DNA of 64,000 nucleotides from Marinoscillum sp040222955 (GCF_040222955.1 NZ_JAVKCA010000022.1:1-64000); one strand, 5' to 3'. Shown: positions 34,335-44,005, numbered from the stretch's first letter. Translations and numbers: made by a program. Notes: a model not told the origin generated them from the letters alone.

Positions 34335-35108
34335 TTATAGTGATCCTGTGCGTCCTCCGTCCACGGGGATGCTCACCCCGGTGATATATGAAGCTTTGTC
34401 AGAAGCCAGGAAAGCAGCCAAAGCCCCAAGCTCATCAGGCTGCCCAAATCTTCCGGCCGGGATACCGCTCCGCATGGCGGCAGCAGAAGCCTCTTCCGAA
34501 ATACCTTTCTTCTGTGCAGTATTACTTATGATGGCCTCCAGCCTGGTGGTTTCCACAGCTCCCGGTAATATATTGTTCACGGTAATTCCATAAGGGGCCA
34601 CTTCATTGGAGAGTGTTTTGGCCCATGAAGCCATGGCACCGCGCGTGGTGTTGCTCACACCAAGTCCCGTAATGGGAATTTTCACGCTGGTGGAGATCAC
34701 GTTGATGAATCTCCCGAATCCCTTCTCCTTCATGCCTGGAAGTGCAGCCTGCATCAGTTGATGACTGGCGTGCAAGTGCATACTAAAAGCTCGCTCAAAG
34801 TCCTCCCAGTTAGCCTCGGAAACAGGACCCGGAGGTGGTCCACCGGTATTATTCACCACTATGTCCACCTGCTTTTCACGAATGTGCCCGGCCAAACGAT
34901 CCACATCTTCCTGCCGGGACATGTCCGCCACAAATGTCGTATGATCGGCACCTGCCAGCATGTTGAGCTGAGCTTGCAGTTCCTGCTCATTGCGGGCTAC
35001 CAAAATCACTTTTGCCCCTTCTGCCGCCAGAGCTTCGGCGATTGCAGCGCCTATTCCTTTAGATCCTCCACACACCAGTGCATGCTTGCCATTTAGATTC
35101 AGGTCCAT
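34335..35108 (-). CDS. SDR-family protein lacking the usual YxxxK
   Basis: A Rossmann-fold protein of 257 residues with the SDR cofactor motif CGGSKGIGAAIAEALAAEG and the structural NNTGGPP motif. Where classical members have YxxxK, this one has SNTTR (in GVSNTTRGAMASWAKTL), so both catalytic residues are replaced. A subfamily with an SN-x2-R version is widespread, so this is probably a family trait and not damage. The reaction, if any, is unknown. It lies in one operon with the muconate-type aldehyde dehydrogenase and is divergent from 3-hydroxyanthranilate dioxygenase. Confidence 0.8.
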   Translation of the reverse strand: MDLNLNGKHALVCGGSKGIGAAIAEALAAEGAKVILVARNEQELQAQLNMLAGADHTTFVADMSRQEDVDRLAGHIREKQVDIVVNNTGGPPPGPVSEANWEDFERAFSMHLHASHQLMQAALPGMKEKGFGRFINVISTSVKIPITGLGVSNTTRGAMASWAKTLSNEVAPYGITVNNILPGAVETTRLEAIISNTAQKKGISEEASAAAMRSGIPAGRFGQPDELGALAAFLASDKASYITGVSIPVDGGRTGSL

Positions 35109-35190
35109 TGTTTTAAAACTTTCTTTAGTGGGTCAGGTATTATTTATAACTTTTCACCGTCTAAAGTAATTAATAAAAAAACCAAAGGCC

Positions 35191-35721
35191 ATGGCAATTC
35201 AAAGACCCTTTAATCTGCAGGAATGGATAGACAACAACCGTGACCTGCTAAAACCGCCAGTGGGTAATAAAAACCTCTATGCCGATGCGGGTGATTACAT
35301 TGTAATGATCGTGGGTGGCCCGAATGCCAGAAAAGACTTTCATTACAACGAAACCGAAGAGCTGTTCTTTCAGCTGGAAGGTGACATCATCGTGAAAATA
35401 CAGGAAGATGGCCAGGCAGTGGACATTCCTGTGAAAGCCGGAGAGATGTTCCTCCTCCCCGCCAAAGTACCTCACTCGCCCATTCGGTCTGAAGGATCGG
35501 TGGGGCTGGTCATTGAGCGAAAAAGGAAACCAGACCACACTGATGGACTCATGTGGTTTTGTGATGAGTGCAATCACAAGCTACATGACACCTATTTTCA
35601 TCTTACGAACATCGAAAAGGATTTCCTGCCCCGATTCAGGGAGTTCTACAATGCAGAAGAGAAAAGAACGTGCCCCAATTGTGGGAGCGTAATGCAAACT
35701 GACCCGAGATTTACAGACTAA
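35191..35721 (+). CDS. nbaC: 3-hydroxyanthranilate 3,4-dioxygenase
   Basis: This non-haem iron cupin opens the ring of 3-hydroxyanthranilate to 2-amino-3-carboxymuconate semialdehyde. The 176-residue protein keeps the iron ligands as His51, Glu57 (FHYNETEEL) and His95 (AKVPHSP). It has the rubredoxin-like second metal site of bacterial enzymes, CDEC and CPNC near the C-terminus. It is the first gene of a plus-strand operon with kynureninase (adjacent, TAA-ATG) and kynurenine monooxygenase. Confidence 0.95.
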   Translation: MAIQRPFNLQEWIDNNRDLLKPPVGNKNLYADAGDYIVMIVGGPNARKDFHYNETEELFFQLEGDIIVKIQEDGQAVDIPVKAGEMFLLPAKVPHSPIRSEGSVGLVIERKRKPDHTDGLMWFCDECNHKLHDTYFHLTNIEKDFLPRFREFYNAEEKRTCPNCGSVMQTDPRFTD

Positions 35722-36999
35722 ATGACTTATCAAAGCACCCCGGATTTTGCCAAAGCGCAGGATCAAAAAGACCCGCTCAGCAGGTTTAGAAAAGAATACC
35801 ATATTCCTAAAAAGAACAACAAGGAGGTTATTTATTTCTGTGGAAATTCTCTTGGGCTACAGCCAAAACGAACTGAAGCGTTTATCCAAAAGGAACTCCA
35901 GTCGTGGAAAGAACAGGCTGTAGAAGGACATTTTTCGGGAGATCAACCCTGGGCCGAATATCACCGGTTTTCCAAAAAATCCCTGGGCCGATTGGTCGGT
36001 GGTCTGGAGGACGAGGTGGTCTCTATGAACAACCTCACCACCAACCTTCATTTACTGCTGGCTTCATTTTACCAACCTGCCGGCAAACGAGTGAAAGTCA
36101 TGATCGAAAATGGGGCGTTCCCATCGGATCACTATGCGGTGGAATCACACATGGAACACCTGGGGGTCAACCCTAAGGAACATTTAATTCTCCTTAGTCC
36201 TGCCGACGGTAAAACATTCAGGAACGAGGAGATCACACAAGCTATCCGGCAACATGGAGATGAACTGGCCCTGGTCCTATTTCCCGGTGTGCAGTATTAC
36301 TCAGGACAGTATTTTGATATGAAGGCCATTTCGGAAGCTGCCCATCAGGTAGGCGCCTTTGCGGGGTTTGATCTGGCACACGCCATGGGTAACCTGCCCA
36401 TGAACCTTCATGATGACAACATAGATTTTGCGGCCTGGTGCAGTTATAAGTACCTCAATTCGGGTCCAGGAGGCGTTTCGGGGATATTCATTCATCAGCG
36501 ACATTGTGCTGATCCTCAATTCCCAAAGCTAAAAGGTTGGTGGGGCCACGACCACAATACCCGGTTCAACATGGACAACCAGTTTGTGCCAAACCCCGGG
36601 GTGGATGCCTGGATGTTGAGCAATAGCAACGTGATATCCACTGCCGCACATCATGCGTCATTGGAACTATTCGATGAGGCCGGCATGGAAGCCCTTCGTA
36701 AAAAAAGCCTCTCCCTCACCGGATACCTGGAATACCTGCTCCTGTCAGATGACCTCATCAGCAGAAACATTGACATCCTCACTCCGAAGGAGCCCGAATC
36801 CCGCGGATGCCAGCTCTCCGTATTTATATCCAAAAATGGCAAGGAAATCTATGACGGGTTGATTGCACAGGGAGTGATATTGGACTGGCGAGAACCCAAC
36901 GTGATCCGGGTGGCACCCACTCCCATGTACAACACGTTTAATGATGTCTACGAATTTTGTCAAATACTCAAGGCCCTGATCATTATCTATGGAGCATAA
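35722..36999 (+). CDS. kynU: Kynureninase
   Basis: This PLP enzyme cleaves 3-hydroxykynurenine (or kynurenine) to 3-hydroxyanthranilate (or anthranilate) and alanine. The 425-residue product has the PLP lysine as Lys243 in WCSYKYLNSGPGG, and FCGNSLGLQPKR and HFSGDQPWAEYH near the N-terminus, all typical. It starts directly after the nbaC stop and overlaps the next gene by 11 bases, so the three enzymes are made from one transcript. No tryptophan dioxygenase is seen in the window. Confidence 0.95.
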   Translation: MTYQSTPDFAKAQDQKDPLSRFRKEYHIPKKNNKEVIYFCGNSLGLQPKRTEAFIQKELQSWKEQAVEGHFSGDQPWAEYHRFSKKSLGRLVGGLEDEVVSMNNLTTNLHLLLASFYQPAGKRVKVMIENGAFPSDHYAVESHMEHLGVNPKEHLILLSPADGKTFRNEEITQAIRQHGDELALVLFPGVQYYSGQYFDMKAISEAAHQVGAFAGFDLAHAMGNLPMNLHDDNIDFAAWCSYKYLNSGPGGVSGIFIHQRHCADPQFPKLKGWWGHDHNTRFNMDNQFVPNPGVDAWMLSNSNVISTAAHHASLELFDEAGMEALRKKSLSLTGYLEYLLLSDDLISRNIDILTPKEPESRGCQLSVFISKNGKEIYDGLIAQGVILDWREPNVIRVAPTPMYNTFNDVYEFCQILKALIIIYGA

Positions 37000-38320
37000 G
37001 GAAATAAGCATATTAGGAGCCGGCCTGGTGGGTTCTCTTTTGGCAGCATTGCTTTCGCAAAAAGGCTTTGGGGTAGATGTATTTGAGATGCGCGGAGATC
37101 CCAGGTCCCAGAAAATAGGAGAGGGTCGTTCCATCAACCTGGCACTGAGTCACCGGGGTATCACCGCACTGAAACAAGCGGGAGTTTTCGAAAAAATAGA
37201 ACCAGCGCTCATTCCCATGATGGGAAGAATGATTCACGACCTCAAAGGGAATCTTAACTTTCAATCCTATGGACGGGCGAGTCAGCACATCAACTCCGTC
37301 TCCCGATCAGGACTGAACAACCTCCTGATAGATCATGCCGAATCTCATGGGGTCAACTTCCATTTTGGTCATAAATGCAGCCAGGTAGATCTTGATCGCA
37401 TGGTTATAGATTTTGAAGGTGCCTCAGATCTTTCTGTTTTATCCAAAGTACTCATAGGGGCAGATGGGGCTTTTTCCATGCTGAGAAGAGCCATGGAGAA
37501 GACAGACCGGTTCAATTTTCACCAGCACTACATCGAGCACGGGTACAAAGAACTCCACATCCCTGCTATCAATGGCACGTTTGCCATGGAGCCCAACAAC
37601 CTCCATATCTGGCCCAGGGGTAACTTCATGCTCATTGCACTTCCCAACCCGGACTGCTCATTCACCTGTACGCTGTTCTTTCCGTTTGAAGGAGACCTTT
37701 CCTTTGAAAGTTTGAAAGATGATGATGCTGTTTTGCAGTTTTTCGAAACCTATTTTCAGGATGTGCTCCCCCTGATTCCAGATCTGGTCACTCAGTTTCA
37801 AACAAATCCTACCGCCTCTCTGGTCACAATAAAAACAAGCCCCTGGGCAAAAGGCAGAAGTCTGCTCATTGGAGATGCCAGTCACGCCATTGTGCCCTTT
37901 TATGGCCAAGGGATGAATGCAGGCTTTGAAGATTGTCGACTGTTTATGGAGTGGGGAGAAAAGTTAGATTTTGACTGGGACAAGTTACTACCCTATTTCT
38001 CCAAACACCGTAAGGCAGATGCGGATGCCATTGCCGACCTGGCCATGAAAAATTTTGTGGAAATGCGGGATAAAGTGGCAGATGACCGATTTGTCGCCAT
38101 CAAAAAACTAGAATCCAGACTACAGGAAGCTTACCCCGATAGCTGGATTCCATTGTATTCAATGGTCACGTTCAGTGACATCCCTTATTCAAAAGCAAAA
38201 AAACTGGGTGAACTGCAAGAGCAAATCATGAGGGCACTACCTGCTGATTTTGACCCCATGGGTCATCCGCTAGCACCGATCATTGAAGAATTTAATGCTC
38301 TAAAGAAAGACGTTCTGTAA
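36989..38320 (+). CDS. Kynurenine 3-monooxygenase
   Basis: An FAD-dependent aromatic hydroxylase of 443 residues that makes 3-hydroxykynurenine from kynurenine with NADPH and oxygen. Motifs: the FAD-binding ILGAGLVGSLLAALLSQKG (5-25), the DG-type stretch LIGADGAFSMLRRAM, and the GD motif LIGDASHAIVPFYGQGMNAG. The C-terminus has a hydrophobic helix region as in other KMOs, though less strongly. Its start lies inside the kynU 3' end, and its 3' end overlaps the convergent gene at 38292 by 29 bases. Confidence 0.95.
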   Translation: MEHKEISILGAGLVGSLLAALLSQKGFGVDVFEMRGDPRSQKIGEGRSINLALSHRGITALKQAGVFEKIEPALIPMMGRMIHDLKGNLNFQSYGRASQHINSVSRSGLNNLLIDHAESHGVNFHFGHKCSQVDLDRMVIDFEGASDLSVLSKVLIGADGAFSMLRRAMEKTDRFNFHQHYIEHGYKELHIPAINGTFAMEPNNLHIWPRGNFMLIALPNPDCSFTCTLFFPFEGDLSFESLKDDDAVLQFFETYFQDVLPLIPDLVTQFQTNPTASLVTIKTSPWAKGRSLLIGDASHAIVPFYGQGMNAGFEDCRLFMEWGEKLDFDWDKLLPYFSKHRKADADAIADLAMKNFVEMRDKVADDRFVAIKKLESRLQEAYPDSWIPLYSMVTFSDIPYSKAKKLGELQEQIMRALPADFDPMGHPLAPIIEEFNALKKDVL

Positions 38321-38738
38321 GCATCTCAATAGTTTCCTGCTCCACATCTGAAATACCATCTGCGGCATTGGCAAACAGGTACATCGACTCCAGCACAAAC
38401 TCTTTATCCGTTCGGCTGTCGCTGATATGGTTTTTAAGCGCATTCAAAAACTTCTTTTGCCACTTCTCTATATTATCAAGCAGGTATCTGAACTCTGTAC
38501 GGAATGACTGCTCCAGCTTCTCCAGGTCCGGATCACCCAGACCATCACCATACTCCATGGCCAGACCCTTGGCCAGGCGGAGGACACCATCCCACTCACC
38601 TTTGTCCAGCACTCCATCGCACATGCATACGATCAGGGAAGGGTAAAGATTTAGGATATACGTAAACTGATCGAGTGTCAGGTCAATATTTCGAACCTTT
38701 CTATACTCGTCTAGTAGTTGTTCAACTTGTGTTTTCAT
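38292..38738 (-). CDS. Small helical protein, TerB-like?
   Basis: A 148-residue cytosolic all-helical protein; the start at 38738 (MKTQVEQLL) is preferred over the upstream Met at 38759. Two similar helical segments, CDGVLDKGEWDGVLRLAKGL and ANAADGISDVEQETIEMLTE, each carry an acidic turn, reminiscent of TerB/DjlA-type proteins. The match is weak and the function unknown. Its 3' end overlaps that of kynurenine monooxygenase by 29 bases. Confidence 0.6.
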   Translation of the reverse strand: MKTQVEQLLDEYRKVRNIDLTLDQFTYILNLYPSLIVCMCDGVLDKGEWDGVLRLAKGLAMEYGDGLGDPDLEKLEQSFRTEFRYLLDNIEKWQKKFLNALKNHISDSRTDKEFVLESMYLFANAADGISDVEQETIEMLTERLSLEH

Positions 38739-38912
38739 TAATTTCTCAGGGAATAACATGGGCGATTAGGGCTAAGTTAAAATAAAGGATTTAATTGTAA
38801 ATACGATTAGGTGGGAAGTTGTAACCATTTTTATGGTTATTCCGCTTTTTTTTATCACTTTTTTTAGTTATTAAGAAATTGAACAGATCTTTCTCTGGAG
38901 GGTTGTAAGGCT

Positions 38913-40376
38913 ATGTCGTACAAAGTGGGAATTATTGGCTCCGGGGTAGCCGGAATGGCAAGTGCCATAAGATTAGCTACAGCGGGGCACCAGGTAGAAG
39001 TGTTTGAGGCCAACGCATACCCTGGAGGTAAGCTGTCCGAAATCAGACTTGGGAGCTATCGTTTCGATGCGGGGCCTTCGCTCCTCACCCTTCCGGCACT
39101 CATCGACGAGCTGTTTGAACTAGCCGGAGAAGACCCCGCACGTTATTTCACCTACCAAAAGCTGGAGGTCAACTGTGAATACTTTTACCCGGATGGGGTG
39201 AAAATATCGGCTCACGCAGATCATGAAAAACTCATTGAAGAAATCATCAGAAACACCGCCGAGCGACCTGAAAATGTACGGAAAGCCTTGGCCAAAAGCC
39301 GACTCCTGTATGACCACCTGAGCGAGTTGTTTATGTTTAGCTCTCTGCAGGATCCTAAAACTTTCATCTCCCGGCCTGCATTCAAGGCCTACAAAAAGCT
39401 GCATCAATTGGGGTTTTTCCAGAGCATGAATAGCGCCAATGCATCCACCTTTGATGACCCCCGGATCACCCAGATGTTCAACAGGTACGCCACCTACAAT
39501 GGTTCATCTCCTTATAAAACCCCTGCCACCATGAACATAATTCCACATCTGGAAATGTCCCTTGGGGCCTACTTTCCATCAGGAGGCATGCATAACATCA
39601 CTCTGGCACTGTATAAGCTGGCCAAAAGGGTGGGGGTGACCTTTCACTTTGAGCAACCCGTGGAGCAAATTATAATCGAAAAGAACCGAGTAAAAGGACT
39701 GATGACAGGAGGGCTGCAATTGAATTTTGATCGGTTGGTTTCCAACATGGACATTGTGAACTCCTACCGCAAGTTGATGCCAGACCTCAAAGCCCCCAAA
39801 TTCCTGCTGAACCAACCCAAATCAAGCTCTGCACTGATATTTTACTGGGGAGTGGGTAAGAAATTTCCACAATTAGGGCTGCACAACATCCTTTTCAGTG
39901 GAGACTACAAAGGCGAATTTGAGCACATTTTTCAACAGGGGTCCATCTCTCAGGATCCTACGGTCTATATCAATATTACTTCAAAGTATCAGCCATCTGA
40001 TGCGCCGGAGTATGGCGAAAACTGGTTTACGATGATCAATGTGCCGAACAATCAGGGTCAAAACTGGGATCACTTGATTGCTGAGGCACGAAAAAACATT
40101 CTCTATAAAATATCTTCAACTCTAGGTGAAGACCTTGCACCACTTATCGAAGGGGAGGAAATCCAGGACCCACGCACCATAGAGTCCAAAACCAGCTCGG
40201 CACTGGGCGCACTGTATGGAAATAGCTCCAATAACCTTTTTGCTGCCTTCCTGAGACATGCCAACAAAAGCAGGCGAGTGCAGGGGCTATACTTCTGTGG
40301 GGGAAGCGTACATCCCGGAGGGGGGATTCCCATGAGTTTATCTTCGGCCAAACTGGTGGCTAAATACTTTCACTAG
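38913..40376 (+). CDS. crtD: Carotenoid desaturase, probable 1-hydroxycarotenoid 3,4-desaturase (CrtD)
   Basis: An FAD enzyme of the CrtI family, 487 residues. The FAD motif IGSGVAGMASAIRLATAGH is at 7-25, followed by AYPGGKLSEIRLGSYRFDAG, and the C-terminal GLYFCGGSVHPGGGIPMSL. The YRFDAGPSLLTLP motif and overall pattern fit the CrtD group of Bacteroidota, which inserts the 3,4 double bond during synthesis of myxol/flexixanthin/saproxanthin-type pigments. A phytoene desaturase role is the alternative. No other crt gene is next to it. Its last 17 bases overlap the convergent transglycosylase gene. Confidence 0.82.
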   Translation: MSYKVGIIGSGVAGMASAIRLATAGHQVEVFEANAYPGGKLSEIRLGSYRFDAGPSLLTLPALIDELFELAGEDPARYFTYQKLEVNCEYFYPDGVKISAHADHEKLIEEIIRNTAERPENVRKALAKSRLLYDHLSELFMFSSLQDPKTFISRPAFKAYKKLHQLGFFQSMNSANASTFDDPRITQMFNRYATYNGSSPYKTPATMNIIPHLEMSLGAYFPSGGMHNITLALYKLAKRVGVTFHFEQPVEQIIIEKNRVKGLMTGGLQLNFDRLVSNMDIVNSYRKLMPDLKAPKFLLNQPKSSSALIFYWGVGKKFPQLGLHNILFSGDYKGEFEHIFQQGSISQDPTVYINITSKYQPSDAPEYGENWFTMINVPNNQGQNWDHLIAEARKNILYKISSTLGEDLAPLIEGEEIQDPRTIESKTSSALGALYGNSSNNLFAAFLRHANKSRRVQGLYFCGGSVHPGGGIPMSLSSAKLVAKYFH

Positions 40377-41871
40377 GCAATTCAACTGCCACTTCGACAT
40401 CCGTAGCTTCCGGAAAAAGTATCTTGTAGTTCTTGAAAATAGACAAAATGGTGTTGACGTAAGTGACCGGCTCTATCCCCCGGCAATAACCAAATTGTAC
40501 CACCGGATCATTGAAGTAATTGCTGTTTGATTTTTTCAGCAGGTAGTCTTTTACATCCTCCCAAAGCTGGGGATCGCCGCCATATTTTTCGGTTAGTCTG
40601 ATGGCGTCCATTACATGGCCATGGCCCACATTATAGGCTGCCAGGATAAATTTCACGCGTTCCAAAGGATCTGCAATCACATCAGAAAAGTACGATTGTA
40701 GCCATTTAATGTGCTGAGTGCCGGCATAGAGATTTTGAGTGGGGTCTTCCAACCTGGTCACCTGATACTCCTCAGCGGTAGTCGGCAAAAGCTGTAACAA
40801 TCCCACGGCTCCGGCCCATGACTCGGCATTGGGGTCAAATTTGGATTCCTTATAGATCTGTGCCGCCAGAAGTCGCCAGTCCCAGTCCAGCGCTACAGCA
40901 GACAACTTGATTAAAGAATCATAGGGAGAAAGTTTCCCTCCACCCAGGGAGTAATACTCGCTTTGAGTACGCTTCAGTGATGCCTTTCTGCTCTTGAAAT
41001 ACTTATTGTATATGGTATAGTACTCAGCAGTCCTCCGCATTTCGAGGATCCAGGTGTTTAAAGCTAAGAGGAGTTCATCCCCATTTTTTCGAACCCCCCA
41101 GGCAATTTGGGTAGGGAAGCTTACGGCCGTACGGATGTCCAGGTTTGGATAGTAGGTGGAATTAACCAACGCTATATCCTCTTCTGCCACGGTAAAGTCA
41201 ATTTCTCCTTCGGCCACCTTTCGGATGATGGCTTCAGTCTCCACTTCAGGTGAGTCTTCGATGATGACAATGTCATCCCCTATCTCATTGGACAGGTTTT
41301 GCAGGCGATCAAAGTAGGAGGAATGATGCCGAACGACCACTTCTTTGCCAATGAGCTCCACCGGATTTCGAATCAGCTGCTTTTCAATTTCATGGAGTTT
41401 CATTTTTCGCCAATTATCCGGCTTGCGCTGGATCAGCACCATCTTCACCAGGTTGTGATAATGGGTAAAGGCAATGCGTTTCTTTCGATCTTTGGTCACT
41501 GTGAGGTTATAGGCCAGCACATCGCCTTCTCCGGCGTTCAGCTTTCGAAAACCCTCTTCCAGGCTGGGGGTTACATTGATCCGAAGTTCCAGCCCCTGTG
41601 ATTTGGCAAAGGCTTTGATGAGCTCATACTCATACCCCATGGTATTCCCCCGGTAAATGAACAGGCCGGTGGAACTATTATCCATGATGGCTGTGATGTA
41701 GCCACGTTCCTTGATCTTATCCAGATCAAAATCCACTACTTTCTCCGGGGGTTCACTATTGGGATCCTTATTTTTCTTGCTACTGCTGGATGTGGTGCAA
41801 GCAGTCATCAGTAGCCAGAAAACCAGGCCAATAATAAGGGCGCCAATCCTATGTGTTTGATTCCGTATCAA
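40360..41871 (-). CDS. MltF-like membrane-bound lytic transglycosylase
   Basis: A 503-residue envelope lipoprotein (signal ending LMTAC). The N-terminal half (about 55-295) is a type 3 solute-binding domain, as in MltF (GYITAIMDNSSTGLFIYRG). The C-terminal half is an SLT lytic transglycosylase domain with the catalytic Glu in AAQIYKESKFDPNAESWAGAVGLLQLLP. It cleaves peptidoglycan to 1,6-anhydromuropeptides. The binding domain may sense peptides that control activity. Monocistronic; the 3' end overlaps crtD. Confidence 0.9.
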   Translation of the reverse strand: MIRNQTHRIGALIIGLVFWLLMTACTTSSSSKKNKDPNSEPPEKVVDFDLDKIKERGYITAIMDNSSTGLFIYRGNTMGYEYELIKAFAKSQGLELRINVTPSLEEGFRKLNAGEGDVLAYNLTVTKDRKKRIAFTHYHNLVKMVLIQRKPDNWRKMKLHEIEKQLIRNPVELIGKEVVVRHHSSYFDRLQNLSNEIGDDIVIIEDSPEVETEAIIRKVAEGEIDFTVAEEDIALVNSTYYPNLDIRTAVSFPTQIAWGVRKNGDELLLALNTWILEMRRTAEYYTIYNKYFKSRKASLKRTQSEYYSLGGGKLSPYDSLIKLSAVALDWDWRLLAAQIYKESKFDPNAESWAGAVGLLQLLPTTAEEYQVTRLEDPTQNLYAGTQHIKWLQSYFSDVIADPLERVKFILAAYNVGHGHVMDAIRLTEKYGGDPQLWEDVKDYLLKKSNSNYFNDPVVQFGYCRGIEPVTYVNTILSIFKNYKILFPEATDVEVAVELPSESI

Positions 41872-41955
41872 TCTTTCTGTTTAAATCGAAACAGAATATA
41901 CAAGAAATCTCACGATTGTCCATCTCATTTCTCGATGGATGCGGCTCCTTTCCGG

Positions 41956-43872
41956 TTAGACTACAGGGCTTAGCTCAAGTAACTTGTAAGTGGCACTCAG
42001 GATAGATTCAGCGTCGTAGCCACACTCCTGATAAAGTTCGTCCTGCTCACCATGCTCCACAATGCGATCGGGAATTCCCAGTCGGATCACCTTTGCATGG
42101 TAGTTATGGTCAGACATAAACTCCAGTACGGCCGTGCCAAACCCTCCAGGCAAACAGCCATCCTCGACGGTAATGACCTTCTTGTTTTTCGCAAAAACCT
42201 GATGCAGAAGGGCTTCATCCAATGGCTTCACGTAGCGCATGTCATAATGAGATATCCGAATTCCCTGTTTCTCCAGCTCATCACATGCCTTCACTGCATA
42301 GTTACCAATGTGCCCAATGGTGAGAATTGCTACCTCTTCTCCCTCCCGCAATACTCTTCCTTCACCTATCCCGATCTGTTCCAGGGGAGTTCTCCATACG
42401 GGCATCACGCCTTGTCCCCTTGGATACCGGATGGTGAATGGCCCGTCTTTGAACTCACTGGCGGTATACATCAGGTTTCGAAGCTCCTGCTCGTTCATCG
42501 GTGCAGCAACCACCATGTTTGGAATACAGCGCATATAGGCCAGATCATAAGCTCCGTGATGTGTCGCTCCATCTGCACCGGCTATTCCGGCCCGATCCAA
42601 ACAAAAAATCACGGGCAGCTTCTGGATAGCCACATCGTGAATCACCTGATCATAGGCACGCTGCATAAATGAGCTATAAATATTGCAAAAAGGAACCATC
42701 CCCTGAGTGGCCAGTCCTGCAGAAAAAGTAACCGCGTGCTGTTCTGCAATGCCAACATCAAACGCACGATCGGGCATGGCTTCCATCATAATATTGAGGG
42801 AAGAGCCAGAGGGCATTGCGGGTGTAATACCCATTACTTTATCATTCTGTTCGGCTAGTTCTACCATCGTATGGCCGAATACCTCCTGATACTTGGGTGG
42901 TTTAGGCTCTGTAACTACCGTTTTTCGTATTTCTCCGGTGATTTTATCAAATTTCCCGGGTGCGTGCCACTTGGTCTGGTCTTGCTCAGCCAGCTTAAAA
43001 CCCTTTCCTTTCACCGTCACACAGTGCAAAATCTTGGGGCCTGGAATGTCTTTCAAATCCCGCAATACATGAACGAGGTGGTTGATGTCATGACCATCCA
43101 CCGGACCAAAATACCTTAAGTTCAGCGACTCAAAAAGGTTACTTTGTTTCAACAGTAAGGATTTGATGCTGTTCTCTATGTTCCCTACAATCTCACGCGC
43201 ATTCGGGCCAAACTTGCTGATTTTACCCAGTACCTTCCACACATCATCCCGGATCTTATTATAGGTAGGTGAAGTAGTGATGTCTGTCAAATAATCCTTG
43301 AGTGCTCCCACATTCGGATCTATGGACATGCAATTGTCATTGAGGATAATCAGGAGGTTTTTATTGGAATCACCAGCGTGATTCATGGCTTCAAATGCCA
43401 TCCCTCCGGTCATCGCTCCATCACCTATCACTGCTATGTGGTGCTTTTCTTTCTCTCCTTTATAGTCCGAGCCAAACGCCATACCCAAAGCAGCAGAGAT
43501 GGAGGTGGAAGAGTGGCCCACCCCAAAGGTGTCATACTCACTTTCCGATCTTTTCGGGAACCCCGAAAGTCCATTGTAAAGTCTGTTGGTATGAAAGTCT
43601 TTTCTACGTCCGGTTAATATTTTGTGGCCATAAGCCTGGTGTCCCACATCCCAAACCAGCTGATCTACCGGAGTATTGAATACGTAATGGAGAGCCACTG
43701 TGAGCTCTACCACACCCAAACTAGCCCCAAAATGCCCACCATACACCGAGACATGATCCACGATGTATTCACGGAGTTCTTCGGCCACCTGAGCCAGTTG
43801 AGTCTCGTTTAATTTCTTAAGGTCGTTGGGATTGTCGATTTCCGCTAAAAGCTTTCCTGGCCTAATCTCCAT
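41956..43872 (-). CDS. dxs: 1-deoxy-D-xylulose-5-phosphate synthase
   Basis: This TPP enzyme condenses pyruvate and glyceraldehyde-3-phosphate to start the MEP isoprenoid pathway, the source of carotenoids and quinones. The 638-residue protein has the thiamine motif from GDGAMTGGMAFEAMNHAGDS to ILNDNCMSID (about 150-185), VWDVGHQAYGHKIL, and the pyrimidine-side VGIAEQHAVTFSAGLA. It has its own promoter and lies one gene away from crtD, which needs isoprenoid product. Confidence 0.97.
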   Translation of the reverse strand: MEIRPGKLLAEIDNPNDLKKLNETQLAQVAEELREYIVDHVSVYGGHFGASLGVVELTVALHYVFNTPVDQLVWDVGHQAYGHKILTGRRKDFHTNRLYNGLSGFPKRSESEYDTFGVGHSSTSISAALGMAFGSDYKGEKEKHHIAVIGDGAMTGGMAFEAMNHAGDSNKNLLIILNDNCMSIDPNVGALKDYLTDITTSPTYNKIRDDVWKVLGKISKFGPNAREIVGNIENSIKSLLLKQSNLFESLNLRYFGPVDGHDINHLVHVLRDLKDIPGPKILHCVTVKGKGFKLAEQDQTKWHAPGKFDKITGEIRKTVVTEPKPPKYQEVFGHTMVELAEQNDKVMGITPAMPSGSSLNIMMEAMPDRAFDVGIAEQHAVTFSAGLATQGMVPFCNIYSSFMQRAYDQVIHDVAIQKLPVIFCLDRAGIAGADGATHHGAYDLAYMRCIPNMVVAAPMNEQELRNLMYTASEFKDGPFTIRYPRGQGVMPVWRTPLEQIGIGEGRVLREGEEVAILTIGHIGNYAVKACDELEKQGIRISHYDMRYVKPLDEALLHQVFAKNKKVITVEDGCLPGGFGTAVLEFMSDHNYHAKVIRLGIPDRIVEHGEQDELYQECGYDAESILSATYKLLELSPVV

Positions 43873-43954
43873 ATAGTAATCTTTTGGGGTGATTCATGAA
43901 CGACTTTCTATTCTAATTGTTTAGCGGCAAGACAATTATGAATGAAATATTCCA

Positions 43955-43962
43955 CAAATCTA
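43955..43962 (-). promoter_or_regulatory. -7 element of dxs
   Basis: Minus-strand TAGATTTG matches TAnnTTTG, 82 bases upstream of the dxs start. No -33 TTG is at ideal spacing. Confidence 0.4.
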
Positions 43963-43997
43963 AACTATTTTGAGATTTCCTTTAGTGCCAAAAGTAG

Positions 43998-44005
43998 TAG
44001 CTTTG
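43998..44005 (+). promoter_or_regulatory. -7 element immediately before scpA
   Basis: TAGCTTTG matches TAnnTTTG and ends 7 bases before the scpA GTG start. Transcription would begin at or next to the start codon, so the message could be leaderless. Confidence 0.4.

Noticed and set aside
40360..40376. Overlap of crtD and the transglycosylase gene as a possible sequencing error
   Set aside because: Both C-termini look natural and convergent overlaps of this size are common; a 29-base one also occurs at 38292-38320.
42052..42672. Long plus-strand frame of 206 residues inside dxs
   Set aside because: It is an antisense shadow of a fully conserved gene; no protein family pattern or promoter.
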